A stretch of 64,000 nt of DNA, from positions 2,013,590 through 2,077,589 of the forward strand of contig NZ_LKAQ01000004.1 of assembly GCF_001874525.1 (NCBI RefSeq), given 5' to 3'. Shown one piece after another: positions 37,870 to 46,076 of this stretch. Origin of the DNA: Pseudodesulfovibrio hydrargyri. Its GTDB lineage: Bacteria; Desulfobacterota; Desulfovibrionia; Desulfovibrionales; Desulfovibrionaceae. The position numbers were made by a program, and so were the translations under genes. Every line of letters begins with the position of its first letter. Position 1 is the stretch's first letter. Below the pieces are notes generated by a model, which was not told the DNA's origin, did not search any database, and saw only the letters and a list, made by a program, of their open reading frames with translations.

Positions 37870-39204
37870 ATGAGGAACCGGTCCGGCGAACAGCGGCACC
37901 ACTGGGACCTGCTTCTGGGCATGGAGCGGGAGGTGGACTATTTTCTCGCGCGCTGGTCCGTGCGCATGGAGCAGGCGGGCTATCTGGAGCACACCACGGC
38001 CAAGCGGGCCGACTGCCTCCAGGCGCTGGACGACTTCGTCGCGCCCATGCGGACGCACCGGGACATGGGGCTGCCCAACCCGGACTTTCCCTGGCTCCTC
38101 CGCCACGAGGGCGAATGGGGCCGGACGCAGATCGAGTCCGCCCGGCGGCACCGCATGCGCGGCATCACCGCCGACATGTACCTCGGCTGCTTCAAGACCT
38201 TCATCCACAGCCTGGGGGACGTGCTCGAGAAGATGGAGGGCTCGTTCGAGAGCAAGGTCCTGGCGCGGCGTCACGTCATGCTCTACGGCGATGCACTGGA
38301 GGTCCTGTTCGTGCGTGACTGGACGCGCATCCTGCCGGACCTGGCCGCCCAAAAGCTCGATGAGGCCAACCGGCTGCTGACGCTGGAGAAGTGCCGCTAC
38401 GAGAACATTCTGGACGCCTCGTCCGAGCTGGTCCTGGTGGTCGGCGGCGACGGCCGGGTGACCCAGGCCAACCGTGCGGTCCTGGCCGTGCTGGACCGGG
38501 CGGACGTCATCGGCGCGCCGGTCTGGGACGTATTGTCCGTGGAGGGCCAGTCCCTGGAGGACCTGCTCAAGTACTATCCGGTGGGCATGTCCTGCGAACT
38601 GAGCCCCTTTGACGAGGCCGTGGTCTACCGCATGCAGATCAACTCCATTGGCAGCGTGTCCATGGCCAGCGACGAGTACATGATCATGCTGACCAACATC
38701 ACGGCCCAGGCCGTGCAGCGCGATACCCTGGAGCGGGTGGTCTCCGAGCGCACCGAGGCCCTGCGCCTGGAAAAGGAGCAGCTCGAGGAGATGAACATCA
38801 CCCTGCGCAACGTGCTCCAATCCATCGACCGCGAACGGGAGCAGCTCCTGGGCGAGGTCTCGGCCAAGGTCAACAACCTGGTCCTGCCCGCCCTGGAGCG
38901 GATCGAGAACGAGGACGACGCGGCCATCCGCAGGGGCTACCTGACCGTGGCCAAGGACCAGCTGGCCCGGCTCGCGCCCGGCAGCGGCGGCTCGGACCCG
39001 TTGCTGCTCAAGCTGACCCATATGGAGACCCGCGTGGCCCAGTTCATCCAGGCCGGGCATCCGTCCAAGGAGATCGCGGAATCCTTGAACATCTCGGTGG
39101 AGACGGTTCAGACCCACCGCAAGAACATCCGGCGCAAGCTCGGCCTGCACGGCAAGAGCGTCAGTCTGTACGCCCACCTCAGGACCCTGGGATTGACTAC
39201 CTGA
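37870..39204 (+). CDS. PAS-domain LuxR-family transcription regulator
   Basis: A 444-aa cytoplasmic one-component regulator. Residues 1-170 form a helical sensor-like region I cannot name. A PAS domain follows at about 175-290 (YENILDASSELVLVVGGDGRVTQANRAV in pieces), then a coiled coil (SERTEALRLEKEQLEEMN), and a C-terminal LuxR/NarL helix-turn-helix (FIQAGHPSKEIAESLNISVETVQTHRKNI). There is no receiver or kinase domain. The ATG at 37870 has GGAGG six bases ahead. TGGGTA boxes occur before this gene and before the molybdoenzyme operon that follows it, pointing to autoregulation and control of that operon. Confidence 0.88.
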   Translation: MRNRSGEQRHHWDLLLGMEREVDYFLARWSVRMEQAGYLEHTTAKRADCLQALDDFVAPMRTHRDMGLPNPDFPWLLRHEGEWGRTQIESARRHRMRGITADMYLGCFKTFIHSLGDVLEKMEGSFESKVLARRHVMLYGDALEVLFVRDWTRILPDLAAQKLDEANRLLTLEKCRYENILDASSELVLVVGGDGRVTQANRAVLAVLDRADVIGAPVWDVLSVEGQSLEDLLKYYPVGMSCELSPFDEAVVYRMQINSIGSVSMASDEYMIMLTNITAQAVQRDTLERVVSERTEALRLEKEQLEEMNITLRNVLQSIDREREQLLGEVSAKVNNLVLPALERIENEDDAAIRRGYLTVAKDQLARLAPGSGGSDPLLLKLTHMETRVAQFIQAGHPSKEIAESLNISVETVQTHRKNIRRKLGLHGKSVSLYAHLRTLGLTT

Positions 39205-39215
39205 TTCCACCTCGC

Positions 39216-39239
39216 AATGGGTAGCCGAACATACCCATT
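39216..39239 (+). promoter_or_regulatory. TGGGTA inverted repeat before the molybdoenzyme operon
   Basis: AATGGGTA, an 8-base spacer, and TACCCATT form a perfect dyad 90-110 bases before the torD-like start. A possible -10 hexamer (TATCAT, 39278-39283) would place the dyad centre near -62, an activator position typical of LuxR-type proteins. Confidence 0.55.
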
Positions 39240-39327
39240 CTATCCCCAATTTCCCGTCTGTTACCCCCCGGCGCGATTATCATACTGCTTAATCGTGAAT
39301 GCGGTATTTGTATAATGGAGGGAAATT

Positions 39328-39894
39328 ATGGCGGACCTTGCACACACCCGTGACGGGGCCCGGGCCCTTCGGGATTTCTTCGCGTCCCGCGACGCGGCGG
39401 ACCTGAAGCGCGCCTCGGCCGTCGTTTCCGATCATTTTCACCTGGCGCTCGGCCGGGACACCGACTGGACCGGCGCGGAGTACGACTTCAACCGGCTCTT
39501 TGTCGGTCCCATGGCCGTCCCGGCCCCGCCCTTCGCCTCGGCCTACCAGACCGAACCGGCGCTCATGGGCGAGCCGACCCTGGCCATGCGCGACGCCTAC
39601 CGCGCCCTGGGGCTGATGGTCCCGGACCAGGGACAGACCCCGGACGATCACCTGGCCTTTGAGCTGGACCTGGCGGCGGCACTGCCCGGTCAGGGCGAAG
39701 GCCAGGACCGCGACGGCGTCACGGGCGCGGTCCGGGAGTGGCTGTTGGGCGAACACCTGCCCGGCTGGGTCCCGGCCTTCATCGAGGCCGTCAGGGCGCA
39801 GCCGGATGTGAGCGCGCCGGTGCAAATGGCCGTGGCCGCCCTCGAGGACTGGCTTGAAACCATCCGGCCCGCGGCAAGGGCCGGTGAAGCATAG
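39328..39894 (+). CDS. TorD/DmsD-family molybdoenzyme chaperone
   Basis: A 188-aa all-helical cytoplasmic chaperone that binds the Tat signal of a molybdoenzyme and helps insert its cofactor. Family marks are YDFNRLFVGP near 52, the stretch PPFASAYQTE, DHLAFELDL near 112, and VREWLLGEHLPGWVPAFIEAV. It is first in the operon, 35 bases before the catalytic subunit gene, and starts after GGAGGG. The partner is almost certainly the Tat enzyme encoded next. Confidence 0.85.
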   Translation: MADLAHTRDGARALRDFFASRDAADLKRASAVVSDHFHLALGRDTDWTGAEYDFNRLFVGPMAVPAPPFASAYQTEPALMGEPTLAMRDAYRALGLMVPDQGQTPDDHLAFELDLAAALPGQGEGQDRDGVTGAVREWLLGEHLPGWVPAFIEAVRAQPDVSAPVQMAVAALEDWLETIRPAARAGEA

Positions 39895-39929
39895 GGGAAA
39901 CCTTTCAACGTGATCTGGAGGAGGATCAT

Positions 39930-42176
39930 ATGACAGCGAAAAAATGTACGTTCAGCAGACGGCGCTTCCTGCAAGGGGCCGCCGCCGCGGGCGCGGCGGC
40001 CATGTTGCCGTGCTCCCTGCTGGTGCCGGGCAAGGCCGAGGCGGCCGCGTTCAGCGAAGGCGATTACCAGACCTTCCGCAACGCCTGCCCCCGCAACTGC
40101 TACGACACCTGCAGCATCAAGACCTACGTTAAGGACGGGGTCGTCAAGTTCATCGAAGGCGCGTCCGAGTCCACCTACACGGACGGCGGGCTGTGCGTGA
40201 AGGGCTACAGCTACACGCGGCGGCCCTACAGCCCGGACCGGGTCAAGTACCCCATGGTCCAGGACGGCCGCCGCTCCGGCAAGTGGCGGCGGGTCTCCTG
40301 GGACGAGGCCCTGGACATGATCGCCAAGAAGATGCTCAAGCTCAAAGAGGAGGACGGCAGTCTGCTCGGCCTGGGTATGACCAAGTATTCCGGCAACTTC
40401 GGAATCACCAACTACGGCGTGGAAGGAATGATGTCCTCGCTCGGCTACACCACCCGGTTCGTCGGCACCCCGTGCTGGCCGGCCGGCATCGACGCCCAGA
40501 ACTACGACCTGGGCAACATGTGGTGCAACGACCCCGAGGACATGGTCAAGGCCCGGTACGTCATCGTCTGGGGCGCGAACCCGGCCTGGTGTTCGGTCCA
40601 TTCCATGAAGTACATCATGGAGGCCAAGCGGCGCGGGGCCAAGGTCGTGGTCGTGGACCCGGTCTTCACCCAGACCGCGGCCAAGGGCGACGTCTACTGG
40701 CAGCCCAAGACCGCCTCGGACGGGGCGCTGGCCCTGGGCATGGCCCGGCACATCCTGGACAAGGGGCTGGTGGACGAGGACTTCGTCCACAACTACGGCC
40801 TCGGGTTCGACGAGTTCGCCGACTACCTGCGCGACAACGTGACCGTCGAGTGGGCCGCCGAGCAGTCCGGCATCCCGGCCAGGGACATCATGGAAGTGGC
40901 CGAGGAGTTCGCCACGGCCGACCCGGCGACCATCTGGATCGGCTACGGCATGCAGCGCCACACCAACGGCGGGGCGTCCGTGCGCTCCATCGACGCCCTG
41001 GTGGCCATGACCGGCAACGTGGGCAAGGAAGGCGGCGGCGCGCGCTACGGCCACCTCCAGACCTGGGGGTTCAACTACCACGCGCTGATCCAGAAGCAGC
41101 CCGAGGGATCCAAGGGGTTCCTGGGCGGCGCGGCCAAGGGCGAGTTCGACTTCACCAGCGGCTCTGGCGCGAGCTACACCGACCGCACGGTGAACATCAA
41201 CAAGACCGCCCAGGCCATCCTGGATACCACGGACCCGGCCATCCGCATGCTCTGGGTCTCCTGCAAGAATCCGTTCGGTCAGGACTTCGACCGGCCCAAG
41301 CTGGAAAAGGCCTTCGACAAGCTGGAGATGGTCGTCACCGTGGACCAGTTCTTCAACGAGACCGTGGCCAACTCCGACATCGTCCTGCCCGTGACCACCC
41401 TGTTCGAGGAGTGGACGGTCAACGCCTCCTATTGGCATTATTGGCTGTCGGTCAACGAGCAGGCCATCAAGCCCATGTTCGAGACCAAGTCCAACATCGA
41501 GATCGCGGCGGCCCTGTCGAAAAAGATGAACGAGTTGTCCCCCGGCTCCTGCACCTTCCCCCAGGACATCGATACCCGGGAGTGGATGGCCAAGGAGTTC
41601 AATCAGGGCATCTACGACATGTTCGGCATCAGCGACTGGACCGAGCTGCGCAACGGCCCGGTCAAGGCCAGGCTCAAGTCCTCGGCGGCATGGAGCGACA
41701 AGAAGTTCGCCACCCCGTCCGGCAAGTACGAGTTCAAGTCCGAACTGTGCGAGCAGCACGGCCACAAGGCGCTGCCCGAGTTCAAGGTCGGGCGCGAGGG
41801 CTACGACGAGTTCCGCCTGCTCACCCCGCACACCAAGTTCGGGCTCCACTCCCAGTTCGTCAACCTGGACTGGATGCACGAGTACAACAAGGAGCCGTAC
41901 ATCTACATGCACCCCAAGGCGGCCGCCGAAAAGGGCATCGGGGACCTGGACATGGTCCGCGTGTTCAACAAGGTGGGCGAGCAGAAGGCCCGGGTCAAGC
42001 TGACCGACAACGTGGCCGAGGACTGCCTGCTGATGTACGAGGCGTGGTTCGGACGGGGCAACGACTACAACGTCCAGAATCTGGTGGACGACGAGTCCGC
42101 CGACATGGGCGCGTTCAAGGCCGGGGCCCCGGGCGTGGCCATCCACGACCAGTTCGCCAGCGTCGAGCGGGCCTAG
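39930..42176 (+). CDS. Tat-exported molybdopterin oxidoreductase, DMSO reductase family
   Basis: A 748-aa catalytic subunit. The Tat signal is SRRRFLQGAA. The FS0 cluster ligands are CX3CX3C (Cys53, 57, 61) plus Cys89. The metal-ligand region GTPCWPAGID has Cys182 where DmsA-type enzymes have serine, so cysteine ligation is likely, as in polysulfide, thiosulfate or arsenate enzymes. RYVIVWGANPA and VVVVDPVFTQTA hold the pterin-binding loops. With the Fe-S subunit and DmsC-like anchor it makes a periplasmic quinol-linked enzyme. The substrate cannot be read from sequence; a sulfur or arsenic oxyanion is possible. Confidence 0.92.
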   Translation: MTAKKCTFSRRRFLQGAAAAGAAAMLPCSLLVPGKAEAAAFSEGDYQTFRNACPRNCYDTCSIKTYVKDGVVKFIEGASESTYTDGGLCVKGYSYTRRPYSPDRVKYPMVQDGRRSGKWRRVSWDEALDMIAKKMLKLKEEDGSLLGLGMTKYSGNFGITNYGVEGMMSSLGYTTRFVGTPCWPAGIDAQNYDLGNMWCNDPEDMVKARYVIVWGANPAWCSVHSMKYIMEAKRRGAKVVVVDPVFTQTAAKGDVYWQPKTASDGALALGMARHILDKGLVDEDFVHNYGLGFDEFADYLRDNVTVEWAAEQSGIPARDIMEVAEEFATADPATIWIGYGMQRHTNGGASVRSIDALVAMTGNVGKEGGGARYGHLQTWGFNYHALIQKQPEGSKGFLGGAAKGEFDFTSGSGASYTDRTVNINKTAQAILDTTDPAIRMLWVSCKNPFGQDFDRPKLEKAFDKLEMVVTVDQFFNETVANSDIVLPVTTLFEEWTVNASYWHYWLSVNEQAIKPMFETKSNIEIAAALSKKMNELSPGSCTFPQDIDTREWMAKEFNQGIYDMFGISDWTELRNGPVKARLKSSAAWSDKKFATPSGKYEFKSELCEQHGHKALPEFKVGREGYDEFRLLTPHTKFGLHSQFVNLDWMHEYNKEPYIYMHPKAAAEKGIGDLDMVRVFNKVGEQKARVKLTDNVAEDCLLMYEAWFGRGNDYNVQNLVDDESADMGAFKAGAPGVAIHDQFASVERA

Positions 42177-42186
42177 GAGGACAGTG

Positions 42187-42747
42187 ATGAAAAAGCAATA
42201 CGCGTTTCTTGTCGATACCGAGCGGTGCATAGGCTGCTTCACCTGCGCCATGGCCTGCCGCAACTACTACCATCAGGTGGAGGGCGTGGTCTGGCGCCAG
42301 GTCCATCCGCTGAGCGAGGAGATCTATCCCCATCGCGAGCGGGCCTTCCTGTCGCTCTCCTGCAACCATTGCGAGAACCCGGCCTGCCTGAACGTCTGCC
42401 CGGTGGAGGCGTACACCAAGCGGGAGGAGGACGGCGTGGTCGTCCATCATCAGGAGAAGTGCATCGGCTGCGGCAACTGCATCCGCTCCTGCCCCTACGG
42501 CGCGCCCAAGTACAACCCGGTGGAGAAGCGGGCCGAGAAGTGCAGCCTGTGTCATGAACGGCTGGATGCGGGGCTCGACCCCGCCTGCGTGCAGGCCTGT
42601 CCCACGGATGCCCTGCAGTTGGTCGACCTGGCCGAGTTCGAACGGACCAACGAGGTCCAGTATCCGGCGGGCTACCCCCGGATGGAGGGGCTCAACCCGT
42701 CCACCCGGTTCGTCCTGCCCAAAACTCCGAAGATGGTCAGGAGGTAG
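42187..42747 (+). CDS. 4Fe-4S subunit of the molybdoenzyme (DmsB-like)
   Basis: A 186-aa protein with four [4Fe-4S] motifs: CIGCFTCAMAC, CNHCENPACLNVCP, CIGCGNCIRSCP, and CSLCHERL with CVQACP. It carries electrons between the catalytic subunit and the membrane anchor. It lacks its own signal and so is co-exported with the Tat subunit. The ATG at 42187 follows GGAGG by six bases; a GTG just before it is a less likely start. It lies 10 bases after the catalytic subunit gene. Confidence 0.93.
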   Translation: MKKQYAFLVDTERCIGCFTCAMACRNYYHQVEGVVWRQVHPLSEEIYPHRERAFLSLSCNHCENPACLNVCPVEAYTKREEDGVVVHHQEKCIGCGNCIRSCPYGAPKYNPVEKRAEKCSLCHERLDAGLDPACVQACPTDALQLVDLAEFERTNEVQYPAGYPRMEGLNPSTRFVLPKTPKMVRR

Positions 42748-42749
42748 TC

Positions 42750-43550
42750 ATGCAGTCCATGGAACTCCCGCTTGTTTTGTTCACCGTATTCTCCCAGGCG
42801 GCCATCGGCCTGACCCTGATGCGCGTGGTGCGCACCACGGCCGACGGGACCGGGTCCGGGGACCGCGATGCCCGCCGCGAATGGGGGCTCATCGCCGGGC
42901 TGATGATTCTCGGCATGCTCGGCTCCCTGTTCCACCTGGGCCACCCGCTGTACGCGCCCACGGCGCTCAAGCATCTGGGCACGGCCTGGCTCAGCCGCGA
43001 GGTCCTGTTCGCCGGGATGTTCACCGGCGTGACCGTGCTGGCCGTGCTCGTGGCCGGGATGACGGGCAGGCCCTGGCTGGCCTGGCTCGGCACCCTGCTC
43101 GGACTGGGCGTGATCGTGTCCGCGGGCATGACCTACGCGCCCCCGGCCCTGCCCGCCCTGAACAACGCCCTGCCGTTCGCCTTCTTCCTGACCTCGGCCG
43201 TGGTCCTCGGCGCGGGGTTCGGCAGCTGGTTCGCGGGCGAGGAGCGCGCGCCGCTCATGGCCCGCATCTTCACCACGGCCCTGGTGGTCGGCCTGGTCCT
43301 GAACCTGGCCGCCCCGTGCGTCTGGCTGTCCGGCGGCACGGTCATGCGCATGACCGGCGAGGCGTGGCTCGGCTCGGGCTTCTACTGGGCGCACGTTGCC
43401 GTCCTGCTCGCCTGCCTGGGCGCGGTCTGGAAGACGCGGACCGTCCCGGCCTGGCTGCCGGTGCTCGCTTTGCTCGGCGAGTTGGCCGGACGCGCCGGGT
43501 TCTTCGCCGACACCATCCACACGGCCGCGAACATGGGCGGATTGTATTAG
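42750..43550 (+). CDS. DmsC-like membrane anchor subunit
   Basis: A 266-aa membrane protein with eight predicted helices, of the DmsC family that oxidises menaquinol for a DMSO-reductase-type complex. Typical features are SMELPLVLFTVFSQAAIG at the N-terminus and GSLFHLGHPLYAPTALKHLG, the first periplasmic loop with histidines. The end RAGFFADTIHTAANMGG is also usual. It follows the Fe-S gene after 2 bases and closes the operon, which ends in two strong hairpins. Confidence 0.9.
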   Translation: MQSMELPLVLFTVFSQAAIGLTLMRVVRTTADGTGSGDRDARREWGLIAGLMILGMLGSLFHLGHPLYAPTALKHLGTAWLSREVLFAGMFTGVTVLAVLVAGMTGRPWLAWLGTLLGLGVIVSAGMTYAPPALPALNNALPFAFFLTSAVVLGAGFGSWFAGEERAPLMARIFTTALVVGLVLNLAAPCVWLSGGTVMRMTGEAWLGSGFYWAHVAVLLACLGAVWKTRTVPAWLPVLALLGELAGRAGFFADTIHTAANMGGLY

Positions 43551-43593
43551 CCACCCCATACCGTGCGGGATACTCCCCGTCCCGCGCTCACCC

Positions 43594-43627
43594 CATGCCG
43601 GGCGGCTCCTCCTAGCCGCCCGGCATG
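43594..43627. repeat. 14-bp stem hairpin after the molybdoenzyme operon
   Basis: CATGCCGGGCGGCT, a 6-base loop, and its exact complement. It is very stable but without a T-run, and stands just before a second hairpin. Confidence 0.6.
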
Positions 43628-43632
43628 GAAAA

Positions 43633-43669
43633 GCCCCGCAGCGATGTCTCGCTGCGGGGCGTCTGTTTT
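43633..43669. terminator. Terminator hairpin between convergent operons
   Basis: GCCCCGCAGCGA, a 4-base loop, and its complement. On plus it is followed by GTCTGTTTT and on minus by TTTT, so it can serve both the dmsC-like gene and acoR. Confidence 0.75.
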
Positions 43670-43687
43670 CATGGCCGGGGCGGGGGA

Positions 43688-45757
43688 TCAGGCCTGGATG
43701 TCGTAGCGCTCCATCTTGGCGTACAGGGTATTGCGCCCGATGCCCAGCGCCTTGGCCGTCTTGCTGATGTTGCCCTCGTGGAAGTCCAGGGCCTCGCGGA
43801 TGGCGTTGGCCTCGCGCCGCTTGAGCAGAAAACCCTTGTCGCCGGAATGGTCCGCCGGGCCCACGGCCCGGCCGCCGGCCCGCTCCAGGAGATAGTGGGG
43901 CAGGTGCTCGGGCAAGAGCCAGTCGCCGGACAGGTTGTTGGCCGCGTATTCCAGGCAGTTGATCAGTTCGCGGACGTTGCCGGGCCAGTCGTGGGCCGCG
44001 AGCAGCTCCCTGGTCTGCGGGCCGATCTCCGGGCAGTGGATGCCGAACGAGGCGCACAGCCGCTTGAGGTGGTATTCGGCCAGCAGCGACACGTCGTTGC
44101 CGCGCTCCCGGAGCGGCGGGATGGCGATGGTGACCACGTTCAGGCGGTAGAAGAGGTCCTCGCGGAACAGCCCCCGGTCCACCAGTTCGCGCAGGTTCTT
44201 GTTGGTGGCCGCCAGGATCTTCACGTCCACGGGCAGGGGGCTGGTGCCGCCCACCGGGACCACGGCCCGCTCCTCCAGCGCCCGGAGCAGGTTGACCTGC
44301 TGGGACAGGGGCATCTCGGAGATTTCGTCCAGGAAGAGCACGCCCTTGTCCGCCTTCTGGAACTTGCCCACCCGGCCGCGCTTGACCGCTCCGGTGAAGG
44401 CCCCCTCGCGGTAGCCGAACAGCTCGCTCTGGACCAGCTCCTCGGAGAATGCGCCGCAGTTCACGGCCACGAACGGCTGCCCGGCCCTGGGCCCTGCCTG
44501 GTGGATGCCCCGGGCGAAGAGCTCCTTGCCCGTGCCGGACTCGCCGGTCAGCAGGATGGTGGACGGTGTCCGGGCGGCGTTGCCCGCCTGACGGATGACC
44601 TGGCGCATGGACTGGCTGGCGTGGAGCACGTGCTCGAATCCCTTGACCTCCGCCGGTTCCGCCTGGGGGCGGTTTGATGGGCGCGGTCCGGCCGCGAACT
44701 GGCGGGAACGCTGGGTCTCGCTGACCGTGACGATGGTGTCGAGCCACGCGCCGCTGGCGCTGAAGGTCGGCATGACCCGGATGTACAGGTTCGGGTCGAC
44801 CAGGCACTTGACGATGACCGGCTCGCACAGGGAGGCGCTCTTGGCCTGGGCCAGGTACGGGCCCAGGTCGAAAAGCTCCTCGGCCTTGCGCCCGCGCAGG
44901 GCCCCGCCCGACTGGCTCAGCAGCAGTTCGGCGGTGTTGTTGGCGCTGGTGATCCGGCCCGATTTGTTCAGGAACAGCACGCCGGTCATGACCGAGTTGA
45001 ACATGGAGGAGAACAGGGAGGCCATCTGGCCTTCGAGCTCCGAGCAATAGAGTCGGCTCAGGTTCTGCTCCAGGGCGCGGGCGGCGTGCAGGACCAGGTC
45101 CATGGACTGGGAGTGGTCGGACCAGGTGGGCCCGGAGATGTCGAAGCAGCCCCAGACGTTGCCGCGCGGGTCCAGGATGGGCGCGGCGGTGCAGTTCCAG
45201 CTGTGGTGGGACTCGCAGAAGTGTTCCGAGGCGAAGACCTGCATGGGGCGGCCCGTGGCCAGGGCGGTGCCGATGGCGTTGGTGCCCACGCAGGCCTCGG
45301 ACCAGTTGGCCCCGGGGCCGAAGTTCAACCTGTCCGCCTCGTGCAGGACGTCCAGGTCGCCGCAGGTGCGGGCCACCCGGGCGTCGGCGTTGGCGATGGT
45401 GATCAGCAGCCCCTTGCCCTTGATGGCCTCGTAGGCCGTGGACTCGATCTCGCCGCAGATCTTTTCCAGGGTGGTGGTGAACTGCTCCAGCTGGTTCATG
45501 GGCAGGAAGTCCCAACAGCTGCGCGGAGCCGGGTCCACGGCCATGTCCTTGCAGCGCTGCCACGAGGCCAGCAGGGCAGGAGACACATTCTCGTTTTTCA
45601 GCCGCTTGCCTTCGACGAATTGCTTCCAGCTCGAATAGTTTACCTGGGCGTCCCGCTGTCTGCGGGAATATGACACGGGAAGTGCCGCGTGCGCCCCGGG
45701 CGCGTGCGGATCCCTTCGTATTTCAAAACCATTTCCATCTCTGAGGAGCAGGTGCAT
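43688..45757 (-). CDS. acoR: Sigma-54-dependent activator of the acetoin operon (AcoR-type)
   Basis: A 689-aa activator. The N-terminal sensory part contains a GAF-like domain (about 80-245, with WSEACVGTNAIGTAL and FDISGPTWSDHS, typical of AcoR), then a PAS-like segment. The AAA+ domain (about 395-625) has GESGTGKE, GAFTGA and GVLFLDEISEM. The Fis-type helix-turn-helix ends the protein (NISKTAKALGIGRNTLYAKM). The ATG at 45757 has GGAGG eight bases ahead. It is divergent from the aco operon, whose promoter is a perfect -24/-12 type, so this is very probably its activator, responding to acetoin or a relative. Confidence 0.9.
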   Translation of the reverse strand: MHLLLRDGNGFEIRRDPHAPGAHAALPVSYSRRQRDAQVNYSSWKQFVEGKRLKNENVSPALLASWQRCKDMAVDPAPRSCWDFLPMNQLEQFTTTLEKICGEIESTAYEAIKGKGLLITIANADARVARTCGDLDVLHEADRLNFGPGANWSEACVGTNAIGTALATGRPMQVFASEHFCESHHSWNCTAAPILDPRGNVWGCFDISGPTWSDHSQSMDLVLHAARALEQNLSRLYCSELEGQMASLFSSMFNSVMTGVLFLNKSGRITSANNTAELLLSQSGGALRGRKAEELFDLGPYLAQAKSASLCEPVIVKCLVDPNLYIRVMPTFSASGAWLDTIVTVSETQRSRQFAAGPRPSNRPQAEPAEVKGFEHVLHASQSMRQVIRQAGNAARTPSTILLTGESGTGKELFARGIHQAGPRAGQPFVAVNCGAFSEELVQSELFGYREGAFTGAVKRGRVGKFQKADKGVLFLDEISEMPLSQQVNLLRALEERAVVPVGGTSPLPVDVKILAATNKNLRELVDRGLFREDLFYRLNVVTIAIPPLRERGNDVSLLAEYHLKRLCASFGIHCPEIGPQTRELLAAHDWPGNVRELINCLEYAANNLSGDWLLPEHLPHYLLERAGGRAVGPADHSGDKGFLLKRREANAIREALDFHEGNISKTAKALGIGRNTLYAKMERYDIQA

Positions 45758-45835
45758 GCCTTACCTCCGGATTGACGCAAGAAATCATGTTTAGACCGCA
45801 TGGTGTATGTCCTCCAAGGGTAAAAAACTGTCAAG

Positions 45836-45852
45836 TGTTCCGTTTTCGAACG
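45836..45852. promoter_or_regulatory. Candidate AcoR enhancer site 1
   Basis: TGTTC-N7-GAACG, within CAAGTGTTC...GAACGGTTC. It is centred about 200 bases upstream of the predicted aco start. It has the same core and spacing as site 2. Confidence 0.5.
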
Positions 45853-45933
45853 GTTCCTGCGTATCGAAATGCGAAATATTCATTTGATATCAGGGTGATG
45901 TGTCGTGTCGGGCAAAATGCGGGAGAATCGTTG

Positions 45934-45960
45934 CCAGTTGTTCGCGCACCGAACACTTGG
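45934..45960. promoter_or_regulatory. Candidate AcoR enhancer site 2
   Basis: CCAGTTGTTCG, 5 bases, CGAACACTTGG: an 11-base dyad with 9 matches, centred near -97 relative to the predicted start. Its right arm repeats the CAAGTGTTC of site 1 in inverse orientation. Confidence 0.6.
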
Positions 45961-46017
45961 CTCGCGCATGGAGTGGGGCATGATGGTATCTTGCTAAAAT
46001 CATTTGTCTATGACCCT

Positions 46018-46033
46018 TGGCACCAGCGTTGCA
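46018..46033 (+). promoter_or_regulatory. Sigma-54 promoter of the aco operon
   Basis: TGGCAC-CAGCG-TTGCA matches the -24/-12 consensus at every conserved base. Transcription should start near 46044, giving a leader of about 33 bases with AGGAGG before the acoC-type ATG at 46077. Confidence 0.92.
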
Positions 46034-46076
46034 ATCCCCTCCTGAACGTACGCAAAAAAACCAGGAGGACTTGGTT

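Larger units (their letters stand above)
45758..46076. other. Divergent control region of acoR and the aco operon
   Basis: 319 bases without a gene. Contents: two TGTTC-N7-GAAC dyads (45836-45852 and 45939-45955) and a consensus sigma-54 promoter (46018-46033). The stretch 45860-45930 is A/T-rich and could bind a bending protein, although I see no exact IHF consensus. Confidence 0.75.

Noticed and set aside
39311-39316. TATAAT just before the torD-like gene
   Set aside because: Transcription from it would start about five bases before the ATG and leave out the ribosome-binding site, so it is not the operon's -10 box.
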